This document shows positions 46,036 through 57,055 of a stretch of 64,000 nt of DNA, piece after piece. Below the pieces are notes generated by a model. That model was not told the origin of the DNA. It did no database searches and saw only the letters and a program-made list of their open reading frames with translations. This DNA is from Adiantum capillus-veneris (Eukaryota > Streptophyta > Polypodiopsida > Polypodiales > Pteridaceae), in the NCBI GenBank assembly GCA_014529385.2, contig CM043971.1, forward strand, positions 94,775,840 to 94,839,839, given 5' to 3'. The number at the start of each line of letters is the position of its first letter. Position 1 is the stretch's first letter. The position numbers and the translations under genes were made by a program.

Positions 46036-46743
46036 AATGCTGTGGAAAATTATACCTTGGAATATTTACAAAGGTACCGTGCAACAATGATTCAGCATCT
46101 ACTACCTCTTTCAACTCCAAGAGTTATAGATGCAGAAGACAGTTTTGCCGACGACCATATAATAACGCTAACAATGACCGGTGATGAGGAAGTCATGCCA
46201 GTTTCCACCACTAGAAACCAAATCCCTAAAATTGACCCTATATTAGAGGAACAGACACCTGTTTTCTTTGCAGTTGGAGCGGCTGAAACGAAAGTTGGGG
46301 TTGATCAATGTGAAGTAGACCAAGCCCTTGAAAATGCAGATGTAAAATGCTCCTCAGAGCCGAGGAATGCAACAAAGGGTCTAGGCCAAGTAGAGGAGGA
46401 TAAGGGAGTGCCTATTATTGTGGCACAAGATGAGGCACATGATCAATATAAGGGAGTCCAAGCTCTTGTAATTACTGATGTGAAGAGCTCTTTAGAGCCG
46501 AGAGAAGATACAGAGTGTCTAGACCATGTAGAGGAGGAGGCCAACATTTCAAATCAAAGCCAGGAACAGACAACAGAACAGGTTAACCATTCGGCCATGG
46601 AAACACAAGAGTCCTGTACTGCACAACCACAAGTGGTGGATACCCTTGGTAATACAAAAGGGAACATCGACACTCAACAACAGAATGTCAACATTAGAAA
46701 TGACTAGGATGGACTCTTGCTTCAAGTAGATATGGTTGTTCTG
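46036..46743 (+). pseudogene. Exon 4: end of Ulp1 domain and acidic linker
   Basis: The acceptor TTTTGCAG precedes NAVENYTLEYLQRYRATM, the last helix of the protease. A long acidic, Gln/Asn-rich part follows with repeated phrases (KCSSEPR..T.GL.QVEED and KSSLEPRED), so it is probably disordered. A TAG lies at 46705-46707; beyond it the frame stays open to a donor CTG|GTAATA at 46744 that joins exon 5 in phase. The 669 bases before the TAG are otherwise open. Confidence 0.7.
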
Positions 46744-46819
46744 GTAATATCCATTGTACTTAAATAATATACTCTTTTTTGTTTCTAACTACTTATATTT
46801 ATGCACACAATGATTGCAG

Positions 46820-47066
46820 AGAATAATTATTTTGGATCTCAATGGATTGTTGCTGCTATGAGAGCCGTACAGTGTACATATAGAGTTCTCCAATTTACGT
46901 AGTTTCCGCTTGAGAAATCTCGGAGTAGTAATTCGAGCAAACACAAAGGAATTTTTGAATTTTTTGATTCCACGATTTAGGATTGCTATCTGGTCTTCAA
47001 TGCATGCCCAAAACTTGAATCCCCTTGTTACCATAGTTTGCAATTTGGCTAAAATTCAAAGATCCA
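46820..47066 (+). pseudogene. Exon 5: NLI-interacting-factor-like phosphatase, N-terminal part
   Basis: Intron 4 (46744-46819, 76 bp) ends GATTGCAG. The exon begins RIIILDLNGLLLL, a TGA (46859-46861), then LGVVIRANTKEFLNFL and RFRIAIWSSMHAQNLNPLV. 'ILDLNG' and 'IAIWSS' are the first two HAD motifs as found in plant NLI-interacting-factor-like (FCP1-type) phosphatases. The rest was removed at about 47066, where truncated gypsy C begins. The same domain occurs at 21500-22240. Confidence 0.75.
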
Positions 47067-48110
47067 ATGGGGTCAAGCCAAAAGGAATTACAATGTATTC
47101 GTAAAGACCAAACGTAGTGCAAAATGCGGTCTTTACAATGTCTTGATCAACTATCCTTATTTGATGATAGCCACTTTTTAGGTCAATCCTACTGAAGTAG
47201 GTGGACCCTTGAAGCTTATCAAATAGTTCTTCTACCCATGGCACGAGAAACCTATTCTTGATAGTGATCCTATTTAGTGATCTATAGTCAACACACATAC
47301 AATATGTCCCATCTTTATTTTGCACTAATAACACGAGTGAGCAAAATGGAGATGAGCTAGGCCTAACCATGCCTTTCTCAACTAACTCATGCACTTGCCG
47401 CATAATCCCCTCTTGTTGAGCTTGAGAAACTCTATGAGGAGGTTTATTAGGCGGTGAACTTCCTGGAAGAAGTTCAATTGCATGGTCATCATTGCCTTGT
47501 TTCGGCGGTAGTTCACAAGGGATGTCGTCAATAAAGATATCTTGAAACCCCTTGAGAAAATTGGATAACTCTAATTCCTTGTGATTATTTATATTCTCTT
47601 TTGCTAAAGCATTAGGTTCATTTTGAGAATCTTTAACAAAAATCATGTACACGGAAATAGAGCTCTTTATTGACTTATTGAAAGCTTGCGTATGTACAAT
47701 GGGTATGGTGTTACCCATTTCCTTAGCATCTATGTACATATCTTTTTCCATGTTCTTAAAGTAGATTCTCCTTTCAGGGAATTTAACATTGGCAGCCATG
47801 CGATCAAACCATGGTGCCCCTAGGATTACATCCTCATGCTTGAGAGGAGAGATAAAGAAGTCCTCTTTGTCCACATAGCTTTGGACATGGAGCCTCAATT
47901 TTCCGATTAAGGGAGTGACCGAAGCTTCTTGCCCCTTGAAAGCACCATTTGCAAGTAGGACATCTCTCATCTCATAAGCTTGTATGCCTAGCTTGGTGTC
48001 CAACTCTGTGGATATGAAACTGTGAGTAGAACCAGGGTCAAAGAGAATAAAAGCCTCATGTTCTCTTACCTTTCCTCAAGCATGGCATAGAGGAGATCCT
48101 TTGTGGTGAG
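47067..48110 (-). pseudogene. Gypsy C protease and truncated reverse transcriptase
   Basis: Same family as gypsy B. The protease has LFDPGSTHSFIST and VILGAPWFDRMAANV. The RT runs CVDYRSLNRITIKNRF, IDLKSGYHQIRI, LYEYIVIPFGLT and stops at about 47067 before the catalytic YxDD, where the phosphatase exon sequence begins. It is better preserved than B: the frame is open from 48003 to the break. The rest of pol and the 3' LTR are absent. Confidence 0.92.
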
Positions 48111-49661
48111 TTTCCTCCTCTTGGATTTTGACAAAGGTAGCTCTAGGAGGCTCACGGCGGGTGTTCTTTTGGGGACAAGTGTGGTACGCATGCCCTTGCT
48201 CACCGCACTTGGAACAGTGGTTATCCTTGTGATAACGCTCAAGCTCTTCAGACGAGAGTTTGTTTTTACCTTTATAAACTCCCTTCTCTTTAGCTTTGTT
48301 GGAATTTCCCTTAGGAGACTTTTGGACATTGTCCTTCCCCTTCGGCTCATTGGAACCCTTGTTTTCCGTGAGCTTAGAATTTCTCTTAGCCCCCGTTTGG
48401 AAACTGATTCAAGAAGCCACCATAGTATGGTGTATAACAGTGGATATAGTGCGTGGCCTTTGGGAGTCGACATACTCCACCATTTCTTCAGTTAAGCCCG
48501 CACAAAATTGTTGCTTTTGCTCTCCAAAATCCATCTTTTTGAAGACAGTGGCTTTGAGATGTAAGTCCCAAAACTTGTCTACATATTTGTGAATGGATTC
48601 ATAGGGAGAGAGCTTTAAAATTTGCCATTCGGTGAGTACTTTGTCTTTGGCATTGGTGGCCAAAAATTGTGTCATGATGGAAGATCTTAAAGCTTTCCAT
48701 GTTCGTGGAGCTTCAACGTTGGTCTGTAGGCTAGATCACCATTGCCTGGCGGACTTTTGAAAGTGCATAGCTACATGGCGTAGTTTAGAGGACTCCGTGA
48801 AGCCCTCATCTCCAAATGCCACTTTAAATTGTTCGATAAAGGCCAAGACTTTGTCAGTAGCACCAAAGGTGTCATCGGAGGTAAGGAAAGAGATGATCTT
48901 TCCTCCCTCTTTGAACTTCTTATGCTTGGACGACCTCTTCCATGCGGTTAAGGATTTCCTATGGCCTCTTCTTTTTGATGGTTCGAAGGTTGCACCATCA
49001 CTTTCTTCAAAAGATGAAGAATTTGAGAAAGATGGAGAAGAGGGTGACCTCTTTCTCGCCTTTTTCTTTCCTTGATCTTCTTTGTCTGCACCATCACTTT
49101 CATAAGAGGAAGATGATGAAGAAGATGGAGAAGAGGGTGTCCTCTTTCTCGCCTTTTTCTTCTCTTTCTTTTTTTCATCCTCTTTGAATTATGGTGTGGA
49201 GAAGTGTGCAATGGCCTTCTCCACCTAGGAGGTGATGGAGAGCATTTAGCCCACCGTCTTCGTGGAGCCATCTCCACCGATGTGGTAGGAGACTCACTTC
49301 TTTCTCATTCCTTTGGTGAGCGCTCTTGAGTTCTCCTTTGGGAAGGAGATGCGTCATCAAGAAGCAAATTTATGAGCCCTTCGTATGGATCCTCTTCTTC
49401 TTCCCGAATCAGAGAGAGGCCTCTTTTGGGAGTCTCACATGGAGGCTTCCTAGGTACTCTCTCATCATGGTGGGGAGCTTGTAGAATCCCATGAGCATGA
49501 AGCTGTTGTTGCACTTCAGTTCAAAGGGATGGATTGCCCATGGCTTGTTGAAGCCTAGAAACAAGATAGTTAACAAGCATAGGGGCATCATTAGTAGCCT
49601 ACTCATTAGCAAAATCAAAGCTATCAACATTAATTTCACTCTCTTTACTATTGTCAGCCAT
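48111..49661 (-). pseudogene. Gypsy C gag
   Basis: ATG at 49661 (MADNSKESEINVDSFDF), with an early TAG. It then gives recognisable pieces of gag: PRKPPCETPKRGLSLIREEEE, a Ser/Lys/Arg-rich stretch, GATDKVLAFIEQFK, MTQFLATNAKDKVLTEW and FGEQKQQFCAGLTEEMVEY. The zinc knuckle CSKCGEQGHAYHTC is intact. Frameshifts and a few stops break it. This copy supplies the gag start that gypsy B has lost. Confidence 0.88.
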
Positions 49662-50064
49662 TCTAACAACTTTTAGGTGTAAACTTTTTAGGTGTACTTT
49701 GGCACTTCAAGCCCTAGTTGCTACTCCTCTTTACCCCTTTAGCAAAGCACTCAAGCTACTGTACACGTGGCTCAAATATCATTACTTGCAAGAAATAGAA
49801 GAGAGGGTCATTCAACACCAAAACAAAATCGGCTCCTCTCAAGCTTCTAATAGCTCAATAGTGGTTAAGCCGTAGGCAAGCCCCGTAGGACTCCACTATT
49901 AAGACCATAGCTCTCGACGGTGATGCCCCGTTATCTGCACGAAGGCAGGCACACTGCAAGGATAAAAAATCCCTATTCTACTTACTCAAATGCAATTAAT
50001 AGTACCAACCATTTATAGCTAGCTTGAGGACCTCCCTTCTTGAGCAAGAAAAGGGAAACCTTGT

Positions 50065-50076
50065 GCTCTGATACCA
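50065..50076 (-). other. Primer-binding site of gypsy C (initiator Met tRNA)
   Basis: In element sense TGGTATCAGAGC, continuing ACAAGG, one base after the LTR. The leader 49662-50064 between it and gag holds no gene and shares a long stretch with 27430-27610. Confidence 0.9.
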
Positions 50077-50077
50077 A

Positions 50078-51510
50078 TGTAACATTTAATGGCCTAGTAA
50101 CTTGTGTGTAGTGAAAAATAGCATGAACATAGTGAGCATTTCATTGAAATAGATTCCTAATGAGTATAACAAGAGTGCTTGGGTGGAGAGAGCAACAAAA
50201 ATCATAACACCTAGTTAGGACCGGATTTATATGGAGCCGGTCCCCACCCCAAAAGGCTTTGTATTAAGGTTTCTCCCATCAAGAGAGACATTTTACAATA
50301 CAATTCTTTGTGTTCCTTCAATAGTAGCTAGTGCAATGAAGATGGAAACTTCAAGCACTAAGCAAAACACTTATTAAACACAACAACAATTCCCTTACGA
50401 TCTCAGACCCAAGACCTCACACACCTTCAAAAATGGTGAGAGCTAGCGAGGTATCAGAGTAGATTGAGAGGAAGAAGTAGTCTTACGAGAAAGATGTACA
50501 TCTCATCACATAATCACTCATATTAGCATAGCTTAGCTTAGTAATTAGCATGGTAGAGGAGATGAGCATGCATTCAAGCTTGGCTCTCAGTTGGATTTTC
50601 ATCACAAAGCCAAGAGTTGTTGGTGTAGGCCTCCCTTCTCACAAGCTTGGAGTAGGTGATAAGATTTCCATTAAAGCTTGAGAAGGAGAGAGAGAGTCTT
50701 CTTACTTCACACATGGACTAGTGTGAGTGTGTATGCAATAATGCCTTGAGAAAATCAATCCCCTCTCTCTCTTGGTGGACCCCTCTTGCTATTTGCACAT
50801 GCTGACACCCCATTGGACCTCCCCAGGATTAGCCAATAGGATTTCAGGAGCATAAGTGATAGCCTTCTGACATGTGTCCCCCTTTCCCCTTTTGTGAATG
50901 CTCGTTGGAACCCTTGGGAGACTGTCCAATAGTCTTCTAGAGAGCTTAATTCTTATTGGTTCTTTTATTAAGTGTTTTTAAATTAATTAAACTAGATTTA
51001 CTCTAGCCTACTTCTCATTGGTCCACCTCCATGGCCATCCAATAGGATTTGAGTACACCTTGTGGGCATCTGGGCTAGGGAGCTTACATGTGTCCCTCTT
51101 TCCCCTTGTGTGTAAAGGAATCTTGTTTGTGTGTGTGTGTGTGTGTGTTTCTCTCTCATCCCACACTTCTAGGGTTTTCCCCCTCCTATGTAGGACTTAA
51201 TGAAGACTTTTTGTACACACACAAAGCATCCAATTTTCCTAAGCTTTGACCTTTGGACACAACCTTTGAATTTTGGAACCTTAGCATTTTGGAAGTCTTA
51301 ATGGGCTGAACCCTAAGGTCTTTGGAGCCCATTGTTGCACATAGCTCTTTTGCAGATGGTCCCCCCCATTGGATCCCTATTATGGCCGACCTGCCGGTCT
51401 ACCAGCTTAACCAATATTCTAGCTTTTTCTCCCCTGGCACTTCCCCATATTAAATGATTAGTTTAACATGAGAAAATCATTTAGGAGAATTAGATATCAG
51501 TTATTATGAC
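50078..51510 (-). repeat. 5' LTR of gypsy C (1433 bp)
   Basis: In element sense it starts TGTCATAATAAC and ends AAATGTTACA. It is the only complete LTR of the B/C family here and defines its length. A TATA-like ATATAAAT (minus strand) lies at 50225-50232. An (GT)n tract is near 51128-51147. Confidence 0.88.
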
Positions 51511-52303
51511 ATGCACCAACTGTATTGTTTGATAACTTGTGCAGATTTCTGGTTAATCACTTGGATCAATCTTTTGCACTTCTATCTACACTCTGTCTTT
51601 GAGCTTTCAATACTCGGCTCCACTGAAATCTCAGAACATCTCCGAGTTCTCTGGATTTGTCTTTCCCCTTATTAATAAGATCTTGGCTCTTGTGTTGCAT
51701 TTATTTCTCATAAGATATATATGGCCTTTTGAATCTACATATAAAACCGTATCCCCTTTGTAGCCATATAGCTGTAAAATCTGGTATATAGCACTTGTGT
51801 CTGTGTTTCCACTACTATTGGCTAGACCCGGTTCACTTGAATTTGTGGCTTGACTCCTGTCAATGATGCTGGCTTGGTATGTAAAAAATATCTTCTAGCA
51901 GATTTTGTTGTTGCATTGTCAAATTTCTCCTGCTTCGGCTTGACAAAACTGCTTATGCGAACGAAATTTTGTAGTTCAGTGCTCTTTAGATTCACAAGAG
52001 TTGGGTAAAATCTGGCTTGAAAGTGTCATTCTTGATTGTATCCTTAGACAATGACAATCGGGGCACTGAATAGACTAATCTGCAATCCCATGTGAATTAT
52101 ATCCCTGATCGTCTCACTCTAAGCTCAACTAGAAATGCAATTACTTACACTTGCTAATTTTTGGCTTGCACAATAACTTCTAGCCTCTGGCGTTTCTTGA
52201 CTATATTGTGGCCAAAATTGGGCTAGAACAATGATGTTCTTGGTTGAAATGATTCAGTCCACAGTTCCCAAGGGTTTTCTTGATTCAAGTCAAATTCTAG
52301 ACC
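51511..52303. other. No recognisable gene
   Basis: Non-coding, no repeat partner found in the window. Probably part of an unidentified element. Confidence 0.4.
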
Positions 52304-52752
52304 ATTAGGGAAATTTTGGACTCTCAAATGGGCCCTATAAGGACTTTGACTTTCTCCCTCTTGTCCAAAACTTGTTCATGGTAGAATTTATACAAATGAA
52401 ATCAAAACTTGTCAGACCTTTTGGAATGTACTCATCCATATGTATCCATTGATATATAGTATAACATTAGACTCCTTATATTCTAGAAGATTCCATTTTT
52501 TAATGTGAAAACTCTGTCTCATAAATGGAATCTCTTCCCACAATTCAGCTTTAGTGGGCAAGCCATAACTTCTACAAATTTGTCAGATTTTGGGAATTTA
52601 GAAAGTGCTTTCTAAGATCTTTCCAATGATATGTTGGTTGATAGGGTTTTGACAAAGCGATTATGTACTTCACTGGGTTGCCCACTTTGGACAAGAGAGG
52701 AAAAGTCAAACCTCCTTATAAGGCCCCTTTAAGGGTCCAAATTTTCCCTAAT
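52304..52752. repeat. Foldback: two inverted arms of about 66 bp
   Basis: The left arm 52304-52369 (ATTAGGGAAATTTTGGAC ... CTCTTGTCCAAA) pairs with the right arm 52686-52752 (TTTGGACAAGAGAGG ... AAATTTTCCCTAAT). Identity is about 80% by eye. The arms are separated by about 316 bp. No clear target duplication, so class is unknown. Confidence 0.7.
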
Positions 52753-52924
52753 ATTTGGCAAGACTTACAACTCAATTTGTTGTCAATTTTTACCAAAGTC
52801 TACTAATCTCCGCCCCAGATTGGAACTTCGACGCGTGAACAATGCCCTAACGGTCAAATTTCACTCAAAATTTAGTTTGGAATTAAGCTTCGTGTGAACG
52901 TTTCCTAACCGATCGGCTTTCAAC
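52753..52924. other. No recognisable feature
   Basis: Short non-coding link between the foldback and the T-rich tract. Confidence 0.4.
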
Positions 52925-53660
52925 ACAACTTCAATCTCTTGATTTTTCACGGTTTCGTTTTCACTTGTTTTTTATAAATTCTGATTTTTTTTCAACTCAC
53001 GACTCACTTTGCTTCATTACTTTCTCGCTTTTTTTGACTCTTTGACGTTTTCTACTCGACTTGTTTGCTTCGTCTCAATTTATTGCCTTGTGATTTTCTC
53101 GACGGCTTTTTGCTCTTTTGTCTTTTGTTTTCCTTTTTTGACTCCTCGCCTTTTATTTTTATTATTTTTTTGGTGAAAATTTTTGAATTCTCTATTTCTT
53201 TTGGTATTTTTTTGACTTTTTAAATTTTTTCTAAAAATGTTTCTATTTCTAACATTTTTCTATGAATTTTGTTATCTTTATGAATTTGATAATTTTTTGA
53301 GATTTATTTGTACATTTTTATTTTTATTTTATGAATTTTACGTAAAGTTTTTGATTTTTTAATGAGCTTTTGGCGACTTTTCTATTTTTGTGAATTTTAA
53401 ATTTTTATTATTTTTAACGATTTTTTTAGTTTTCTTATCGTTTTTGTATTTTTTGGGATAATTTTATTATTTTTTGTGATTTTATTTTCTAATTTTTGTG
53501 TGATTCTTTTCTCTTTTTTAAAAACAAAAATTCAGGTTTTTTGTGATTTGATTTTTTTAAATTAATTTTTTTTCCTACCTGTTTATTTATTTATTTTATT
53601 TTTTTGGGTGAAATTTTGTTCTCACCTTTTTTGTTTTTTTAAGGTCTCTTTTTTTTGTGG
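52925..53660 (+). repeat. T-rich, strand-asymmetric low-complexity tract
   Basis: About 730 bp dominated by runs of T broken by GA, GTG and ATT (for example TTTTTGATTTTTT-type phrases). The strand bias is strong throughout. No coding potential. Confidence 0.8.
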
Positions 53661-54327
53661 GTTATATTAAATAAAACTTAAAATTAAAAATTAGACTAAC
53701 TACCGTATTAACTTAGTTGCGACGATGAAGGCCTGCACTGGGCGAGGCAACGTGATGGCACACTATGACCGTAGACAACGGGAGGACAGGAGAGAGATGC
53801 TTCACATGGCGAGCCTTGGCGCTGCCTACGAGTTAAGAGAGAGAGAGAGAGAGAGAGAGAGTGTAAAGAGAGGGTCTCCTGTGTCGACGCTGATGTGGCA
53901 TGGACCTGCAAAGCGCACGAGGAAACGAGCAGACGACAGCTAAACTGATGGCGGGCAGTGCAAACAGAGAACAGAGAGAAAGCGAGGAGGAGAGTCTGCA
54001 TGTGTGAGCCTTGAGGGCTTGCAAGGCGGGCAACAGAGGGATTGTGGTCCTGGCTCTAGGCTCGCTAGAGACAAGAGAGAAATAGACGAGGTGGTAGAGG
54101 GTTGTCACATGAAGAGAGTGTGGGTGTGTGCAGAGGGAGAAGGCAACGGCTAGCAACGCATTGTATGCGGAAAAAGAGAATGGTAATGCACGTGAGAGAG
54201 AGTCAAGGGGGCATTGCACCCAAAAGAGAGAGAGAGTGACAACCGACGGGTGTGTATGTATGTGTAAGAAAGAGTAAGGCTATCTTATGCATGGTGTTGA
54301 CCAGTAGAGAAAGAAGATGAGAAAGAG
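53661..54327. other. No supported gene; GA tract at 53836-53861
   Basis: Higher in G and C than the neighbours. Open frames on the minus strand (53833-54219 and 53708-54001) are rich in Ser/Leu because of GA/CT repeats and show no domain. Confidence 0.45.
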
Positions 54328-54339
54328 AGAGAGTATCTT

Positions 54340-54525
54340 TTTTTTTCCCCAAAAAAGGCGTTGTGATTGAATATTAGCAAAGAAGCAAGGTTACATTTCT
54401 CTGGGGAAACAGAGGAGGATGACAAAACTCAAAAGTTACATGGGGGAAGGTACTGTTTTCGCTGATAGACATAATTACAAAAGTTCTAGCTGATCCTTTC
54501 CATACATCATCAGTCACCATCAAAA
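54340..54525 (-). mobile_element. Short retroposed insert (SINE or 5'-truncated LINE)
   Basis: A 186-bp segment is flanked by a 12-bp direct repeat, AGAGAGTATCTT, at 54328-54339 and 54526-54537. Its plus-strand left end is poly-T (with the duplication, nine Ts), so in minus sense it ends in poly-A. A long target duplication plus an A-tail is the mark of LINE-machinery insertion. No coding motif is left to tell LINE from SINE. Confidence 0.7.
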
Positions 54526-54659
54526 AGAGAGTATCTTAGGCTCTCGACTCGTCTTCTCGAGTTTATTTTGTCTGATATCTATGATGCACAATCATCCCAT
54601 TTCCTCCCATGACTATGTGTGATATCTCTTTGGTCGTTGTGCCTCGTCTCACTATATGA

Positions 54660-55047
54660 CACGGGGATATGGCTCAGAGGGGATCTAGGGCCCAAATTTG
54701 GGGGAGGCAAAGCAGCTTTAATCTCAACCATTAGATCATCCAGTGAACTAAGGATGAACTAGGGCCGGGTAAACTAGGGGTGGACTAGGGCCGAGTAACT
54801 AGGGTGTGATTGTACGCCTTACTGACATGGGCAACAACACGCGCTAGCGCAATGGTAGGGATTTTGTGTAGCTATTGGGAGGTCTCGGGTTCTACCCACA
54901 CCCCGTAAGGCGGGTGAACTTGAGGTGCCGTTTTTGTCCCCAGTTGTCCCCAGTTCACCCCTAGTTCATCGGGCAATCGGATGGTGAGATCAAAGCCGCT
55001 CCGTGCCCCCAAATTTGGGCTCTAGATCCTCCTTGACTAACCCCGTG
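54660..55047. mobile_element. 388-bp TIR element with tRNA-like Pol III boxes inside
   Basis: Terminal inverted repeats of about 100 bp start CACGGGG and end CCCCGTG. The inner part (GGATCTAG.GCCCAAATTT) pairs with AAATTTGGGCTCTAGATCC. TGA flanks both ends as a 3-bp target duplication. The CAC start and 3-bp duplication recall CACTA-type MITEs. In the middle, TAGCGCAATGGTAGG (54845-54859) and GGTTCTACCC (54888-54897) look like A and B boxes at a normal spacing. Confidence 0.7.
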
Positions 55048-55914
55048 TGAGATTGTGATGATGGTCGTCGACTTGTCGTGCCGTGGTTTAGGTAGCTGCT
55101 GAGAATCAACTTTTTGAGTGGTTGATAGCTTCAGCCAATTGACTTCAACCAAACGGAGAATCCCACTGGACAGAAACTGTCAGAAAGTCAAAAACCACAA
55201 TTTATCTGATTATACGTACATACGTTTATAAAGAGGTACAATGATTAGGGATTCGACTATCTGAGTGTAGCATCATATTCACGCTTAATCCTTCTCGTTC
55301 AAAGCTGGCATCTTTAAAGTTTAATCACAATCTTGGCAAGGATGCAAAAAAGCGCAGCTCGATGCCTTGCCATGCCCTGCTTGAATGTCGGGGAAGTAAG
55401 CCATCTATGCAGGGAAGATGACCCAGCCATGTCAAGAAAAATACACTTCATTATCCGGGCAGATGACACAACCATTCATTAACGGTCCCTTCAAGCTTAC
55501 CTCTTGCTCAAGATCACATTACCAAAAACTATCTTTGTTGCACATATATTTAGAGGTGACACTCATTGTTAGTTAAGGGTTTGTTCACACGTTGTGCAAA
55601 TGTGCACATTTTTGTGAGAGGCGGAAAATTTTCATGACCATGGATGGTGCTTTATTTGAAGGATCTGATTGCTTAAAAAATTCTGCTCATGGGGTGAGGA
55701 GCCCAAATCCACCTAGATTTTTGAAACTCCACGTTGATAAGTGGTAAAAGGTGATTTTCCCTTTGAAACCCACCTCTTGTTTTATTCTTCCAATGACTCT
55801 AGAGGTCCAATCTAGGCTACCCCATCAAGAAGTCATCTCAGCTCTAGTGGCCTAAAATGTGCACATTTCCTTTTGCGCGTGAACGAAACCTAAGATTTAA
55901 AAAATGCTATAGAT
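55048..55914. other. No recognisable gene
   Basis: Non-coding, no repeats noted. Confidence 0.45.
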
Positions 55915-56118
55915 CAGTGCTCGAAAAAAACTTTTTTCCAAAAACTTGACAAACCTACATAAGTGGAACAATAGAGGTAAACTGACAAAATTTGAAGGTT
56001 TTTACACCAATTTTTTCAAAATTTTGTAGGTTTTCCCACCTTCAAATATAAAATTTAGAGGTAAATTTCAAAATTTGTAGGTGGGATTACACTAAACCTA
56101 GGTTTTTTTCGAGCACTG
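55915..56118. mobile_element. hAT-type MITE, 204 bp
   Basis: Terminal inverted repeats are perfect over 17 bases: CAGTGCTCGAAAAAAAC at the left, its complement at the right. The 8-bp sequence CTATAGAT flanks it at 55907-55914 and 56119-56126. An 8-bp target duplication with a CAGTG start is typical of hAT non-autonomous elements. The inside is AT-rich and non-coding, with further inverted symmetry. Confidence 0.92.
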
Positions 56119-56126
56119 CTATAGAT

Positions 56127-56792
56127 TGTCTTTCTATCATCATTTTGTCATGCACCTTCACCTTTCGTCAGCTTAGCCTAGAGCTTGTTGAAAATCTAGA
56201 TTAGCCAGTTTCAAATCAAGGTAAAAGCAGGAAAATTGGTAGAAAATACAAGGAAATAATTCAAGAGTCTTGCAAATTTTCAACATTCCGTTAGTACTTC
56301 CGATTTGAGGAGGAGTTCTACCATTTTAGGGAAAAAGACTTTCCTGAACAAAGCAATTTACATGTTTTGTAGTACAACAAAGTGTTGCTACGATTAGAGT
56401 TCAAGAACATACAGAACTAATGTTCAAGCTCTTCATACAAATAAGCTATTGTTACCAATGTCTATGTTAAAAGAGAGTGCTCAAAGAGAGCCCTCAATGA
56501 CTTGATCAAATGAGGCAATGTTGAAAATCCCCTTTTGTAAATGTGACCCTATAAATGTTTTGCAATACTGCCAACTAAAATACCCTTTATTTCCATATCA
56601 CGTGGTCCACTCCCTTTTTTGGAAGTGTGTCCCATTTTTAAGCTTGAGTCCCATTGTTACCATGTTATGGCTTTCAAAATTTGATACTTCTCTTTTTTTC
56701 AATCTTTTCTAAATGAATAAGATTTAAATAGCCAAGATGATGCCATGGGCTCAGATGGCTCTCATTGTTTTGGTTTCTTAATTCTCCACTTA
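56127..56792. other. No recognisable gene
   Basis: Non-coding AT-rich sequence. Confidence 0.45.
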
Positions 56793-57055
56793 GGGTGGGT
56801 TCAGACTAGGCGGCGGAAGAAAAATGGAAAGGGGCGTCGATCCTCCATGACAAAATTAAATTGGTTGGAGTTGAGGCACTCTTCCGTCGGGCCCTCTATT
56901 TTTCTTCCGACCCCCCTCCCTCCCCTCGAAAGAGTTGATGGCCTCTCTCAGCCTCCTTCACTTTTTCACTTTTCCTCCTCCACACTGTTCACACTAGGCA
57001 GCGGCAGATTTAGGAAGGCTTGTTTCTTCCCCGCCGGTTTAGTCTGAACCTAGCC
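56793..57055. mobile_element. PIF/Harbinger (Tourist-like) MITE, 263 bp
   Basis: The left end GGGTGGGTTCAGACTA and the right end (complement) GGCTAGGTTCAGACTA are matching inverted termini, continuing into GGCGG.GAAGAAA. Both sides carry TTA (56790-56792 and 57056-57058), the 3-bp duplication of PIF/Harbinger elements. The frame that crosses it (56745-57047) is not a gene. Confidence 0.85.

Noticed and set aside
44534-47066. Origin from a giant virus insertion (these can encode histones)
   Set aside because: Small plant-like introns, an H3-type tail and no neighbouring viral genes speak against it. Only retroelements surround it.
53708-54219. Ser/Leu-rich proteins on the minus strand
   Set aside because: Composition follows from GA/CT-rich DNA; no start context, domain or conservation can be shown.
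54845-54897. A tRNA gene
   Set aside because: Only A-box and B-box-like strings are present; I cannot fold a cloverleaf with acceptor and anticodon stems.
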